From NCBI RefSeq assembly GCF_001457815.1, contig NZ_LN898221.1, positions 763,053 to 827,052 of the forward strand: 64,000 nt of DNA, written 5' to 3'. Shown in pieces: positions 61,912 through 64,000 of this stretch; the stretch's first letter is position 1; the number at the start of each line of letters is the position of its first letter. The notes under the pieces were generated by a model, which saw only the letters and a program-made list of their open reading frames with translations, was not told the DNA's origin and did no database searches. Made by a program: the position numbers and the translations under genes. The stretch comes from Vitreoscilla massiliensis (GTDB lineage Bacteria > Pseudomonadota > Gammaproteobacteria > Burkholderiales > Neisseriaceae).

Positions 61912-62493
61912 TTATTGCTTAGGGATGACTGCATCTCCTCTACCACTACCACAAAGCGTCATGACTATAAACCTCACATCGGCCTTCACGGACATATCGT
62001 TTAAATACCGAGCATCACTTTTTGCCAAAATTTCTGCATTTGACATATCTATCCCTGCTACTTGCGAAATCCCAGTAATGCCTGGTCGTATATCGTATAA
62101 AGACAAAGCACGTCTGGCTTGAATCAACTCTTTTTGACAGGGCAAGCATGGTCTCGGCCCCACAAAACTCATGTCTCCCCGCACGATATTCCATAACTGC
62201 GGCAATTCATCTAGTTTGGTCTGCCGCAATAATTTACCAATAGGTGTAATGACATGTTCATGTACTTCATGGCTTGGCGCTTGTTTGGTCTCCACATTCA
62301 TGGTTCGCAATTTATAACAAATAAACTTTTGTTCATGCAAACCCACTCGCTCTTGCCTGAATATAGCAGGCCCTCTAGAAGTTATGCGAATCACACAGAT
62401 ACAAATTAAGATAAGTGGAATGACCAAAATTAATCCTAAAACGGCCACAGGCCATTCCATCAATCTTTTACAACATAATTGTTTCTTCAACAT
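61912..62493 (-). CDS. Undecaprenyl-phosphate sugar-phosphate transferase (bacterial sugar transferase)
   Basis: This is a 193-residue membrane enzyme. One N-terminal hydrophobic helix (WPVAVLGLILVIPLILICICVI) is followed by GPAIFRQERVGLHEQKFICYKLRTM, LRQTKLDELPQLWNIVRGDMSFVGPRPCLPCQ and DIRPGITGISQVAG, the PglC/WcaJ-type core that moves a sugar-1-phosphate onto undecaprenyl phosphate. This usually starts capsule, O-antigen or glycan synthesis, yet no glycan cluster is nearby. The gene is more AT-rich than its neighbours and holds no uptake word, which suggests transfer from elsewhere. Confidence 0.92.
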   Translation of the reverse strand: MLKKQLCCKRLMEWPVAVLGLILVIPLILICICVIRITSRGPAIFRQERVGLHEQKFICYKLRTMNVETKQAPSHEVHEHVITPIGKLLRQTKLDELPQLWNIVRGDMSFVGPRPCLPCQKELIQARRALSLYDIRPGITGISQVAGIDMSNAEILAKSDARYLNDMSVKADVRFIVMTLCGSGRGDAVIPKQ

Positions 62494-62590
62494 TTATCAC
62501 AGTCCCCTATTCTATGGCTACCGTTTATAACATTACCATGCCTGCTTTAATGAGTATTGATTCAATATATTTCCAGCTTACTCAACTTAC

Positions 62591-62968
62591 TCACTTCACC
62601 GTAAACGTCCCGATTAACACCGACTCCTGATTCGCTTGTCCCTGTTGTTCTTGCGCCATTTTCACACGCAGGATTTGTTCGCTTTGATTCGGTTTGCCCC
62701 AATGGCGAATCAGGCGCACGTGCGCAGTGGTGGGACCGGTGACGATTTGCTGTCTGTCGCCGTAAAAATGGGCGCGGATTTCGTATTCGCCGGCTTTCGG
62801 GTCTTTCAACCAAAACACTTCTGGGCCATAGCCGCCAGTGAAATCTTGAGAAATGCGCCCGCCTTGGTAGCTTTGCGGATGGGCGTAATACACTTTTTCG
62901 CCATTCGGGTCGAGCACCCACAAATCCATGTCGGAATTGTCGCTGTCCCAAGTGAGCACCACGCGCAT
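62591..62968 (-). CDS. DUF2135 (YfaP-like) fragment
   Basis: This is a 125-residue frame that starts inside a DUF2135 domain: MRVVLTWDSDNSDMDLWVLDPNGEKVYYAHPQSYQGGRISQDFTGGYGPEVFWLKDPKAGEY. It runs to a normal-looking end (SVLIGTFTVK). In related genes this domain is the C-terminus of a longer VIT/VWA protein. Here it is out of frame with the VIT-containing frame that stops 2 bases upstream. It may be a remnant or a separately translated piece. Confidence 0.75.
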   Translation of the reverse strand: MRVVLTWDSDNSDMDLWVLDPNGEKVYYAHPQSYQGGRISQDFTGGYGPEVFWLKDPKAGEYEIRAHFYGDRQQIVTGPTTAHVRLIRHWGKPNQSEQILRVKMAQEQQGQANQESVLIGTFTVK

Positions 62969-62970
62969 GT

Positions 62971-63885
62971 CTATTGCAGGCTCACTTGGGCATTGGGCAC
63001 GGCTTTAAAATACGCGGCCAACACCGCCAGTTGTGAGGCCACATCGGCATCTTGGCGCGATAAAGACGCATCCCAGACGATGGCCAGATGTTGCGGCGGC
63101 GTGCGCACATAGGCGCTGTCGGCTACAGGAATATTGGCGAGGAAATAGCGCTCGGCGCCCACTTGTTGCAACAACACTTGGCCGCTGTTGGGTGCGGCAA
63201 ATTCCCAGTTCAGGCCACTGAGTAGTTCATGCTGCGTCAACCGAGCCTGCGCGACAAAACCACCAGCGTGATAATCGCTTTGCTGAAAACCCGCCGGCAC
63301 GGCAAAGTCAGCGGCAGTAGCGACGCTGCTGTTGATGCGCACTTGCGCCGCCGCCACTTTGCCAAATTGCAGCGGCAATTGGTAGCGCATGCGGCCGTTG
63401 GCCATGTTTAAGGCTTGCTTGATGGTCATCGACACGGTGCGGCTGCCTTGCGCTGGTATCGGATAAACGCGCAAACGAAATTGGTTACCACTGATTTGTT
63501 CCAGCAAAGCAGGGTCGACTTGACGACGCTCAACGGCTTCAAACACTTGCTGCGCTTGCGCCTTGGGCACAGGCACGGCCGGCCGCATTTCGCCATTGAT
63601 GTCCAAAGCCATGGCGGTGATTTTTTGGCCCTCGGCCAAAGGCACCACCAATTCGCCTTCTAAGGGACGGGAATTGGGATTGTAAAAACGCATCGTCAGC
63701 TGTGTTTGCGCGATGGCTGGCAAGATTTCGACTTGCACATCCAGTTGTTGCAAGACAATGGCTTGGCTGTTGTTGGCTTGGGGCACACGCATCTGCACCA
63801 CGTCAGCCACAGCAATGGATTTGGATTCGGCCGCGAACGCGGTGAAAGCGATGAGCACGCTTAAGAGCAAGGGAGTGGGTTTCAT
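62971..63885 (-). CDS. VIT-domain protein, truncated in its VWA domain
   Basis: This is a 304-residue secreted protein with signal peptide MKPTPLLLSVLIAFTAFA. Residues about 45-165 form a VIT domain (MRFYNPNSRPLEGELVVPLAEGQKITAMALDINGEMRPAVPVPKAQAQQVFEAVERRQVDPALLEQISGNQFRLRVYPIPAQGSR). The start of a VWA domain appears near residue 270 (HLAIVWDASLSRQDAD), but the protein stops about 35 residues later. Full-length relatives continue through VWA to DUF2135. The adjacent DUF2135 frame suggests a deletion of the middle. A lone reverse uptake word lies at 63901. Confidence 0.8.
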   Translation of the reverse strand: MKPTPLLLSVLIAFTAFAAESKSIAVADVVQMRVPQANNSQAIVLQQLDVQVEILPAIAQTQLTMRFYNPNSRPLEGELVVPLAEGQKITAMALDINGEMRPAVPVPKAQAQQVFEAVERRQVDPALLEQISGNQFRLRVYPIPAQGSRTVSMTIKQALNMANGRMRYQLPLQFGKVAAAQVRINSSVATAADFAVPAGFQQSDYHAGGFVAQARLTQHELLSGLNWEFAAPNSGQVLLQQVGAERYFLANIPVADSAYVRTPPQHLAIVWDASLSRQDADVASQLAVLAAYFKAVPNAQVSLQ

Positions 63886-64000
63886 GGTAAGCCTTGGGAA
63901 AGTTTACAGGCCGCATGTCTCTGTCTATCTCAGACCAACAGCACACACGCCATCAGCATGAAACCAATATGCGGTGTTTAAACCAGAAACGCAATCTGCA

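Overview
The window looks like chromosome from a beta-proteobacterium of the family Neisseriaceae. The main reason is a short word, AAGCGGCCTGTAAAC, and its reverse complement. It occurs about fifty times between genes, often as closely spaced inverted pairs at gene ends, and many more times inside genes, where it usually encodes LQAA or KRPVN. This is the layout of the Neisseriaceae DNA uptake sequence (DUS), but the spelling is not one of the dialects I know; the closest I recall is the Kingella-type AAGCAGCCTGCA. The gene content fits the family. I cannot name the genus.

Layout, left to right. 1-3233 (minus) is the N-terminal part of a large trimeric autotransporter adhesin cut by the window edge. 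Two identical tRNA-Thr genes follow. 4456-13013 is a nitrogen/polyamine-type block: an Orn/Lys/Arg decarboxylase, an aminobutyraldehyde-type dehydrogenase, a periplasmic SnoaL-like protein, a FadR-type GntR regulator, a stand-alone Cache sensor domain and an APC permease. 13578-14489 is a rhodanese plus AhpD-like pair with a palindromic operator candidate. 14751-23943 holds two unknown genes, an MFS transporter, thiL-pgpA-apaG, purC, an AsmA-like protein and a stand-alone MnmC oxidoreductase. 24017-30597 carries a phospholipase-D-type synthase, phbB, miaA, an RDD protein, a zinc metallopeptidase, a lipoprotein and aroC. 30673-36108 carries trpE-hydrolase, trmA, trxC, a candidate small RNA and tRNA-Leu.

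36187-38646 is rnr. 38796-40921 is the most unusual block: two perfect inverted repeats lead into a three-gene module of a novel protein, broken by a perfect 13-bp tandem duplication, an MglA-like small GTPase and a roadblock/LC7 protein. A TPP riboswitch then precedes thiC, followed by yeiH with a LysR regulator. 46195-47766 encodes an SPFH/slipin protein whose N-terminal half contains five copies of the slipin leader motif about 70 residues apart. Just upstream of it lie two cloverleaf tRNA-like genes that overlap by three bases, lack an encoded CCA, and include an odd anticodon loop.

48523-64000 holds a glycosyltransferase, a YchJ-like protein, a probable D-alanine module (RpiR regulator, D-Ala-D-Ala dipeptidase, APC permease), a macA-macB-tolC efflux operon, ybaK, ridA, a nitronate monooxygenase-like gene, an orphan sugar-phosphate transferase, and a VIT/VWA/DUF2135 gene that appears to have lost its middle. 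All calls come from reading the sequence and translations; no database search was run.
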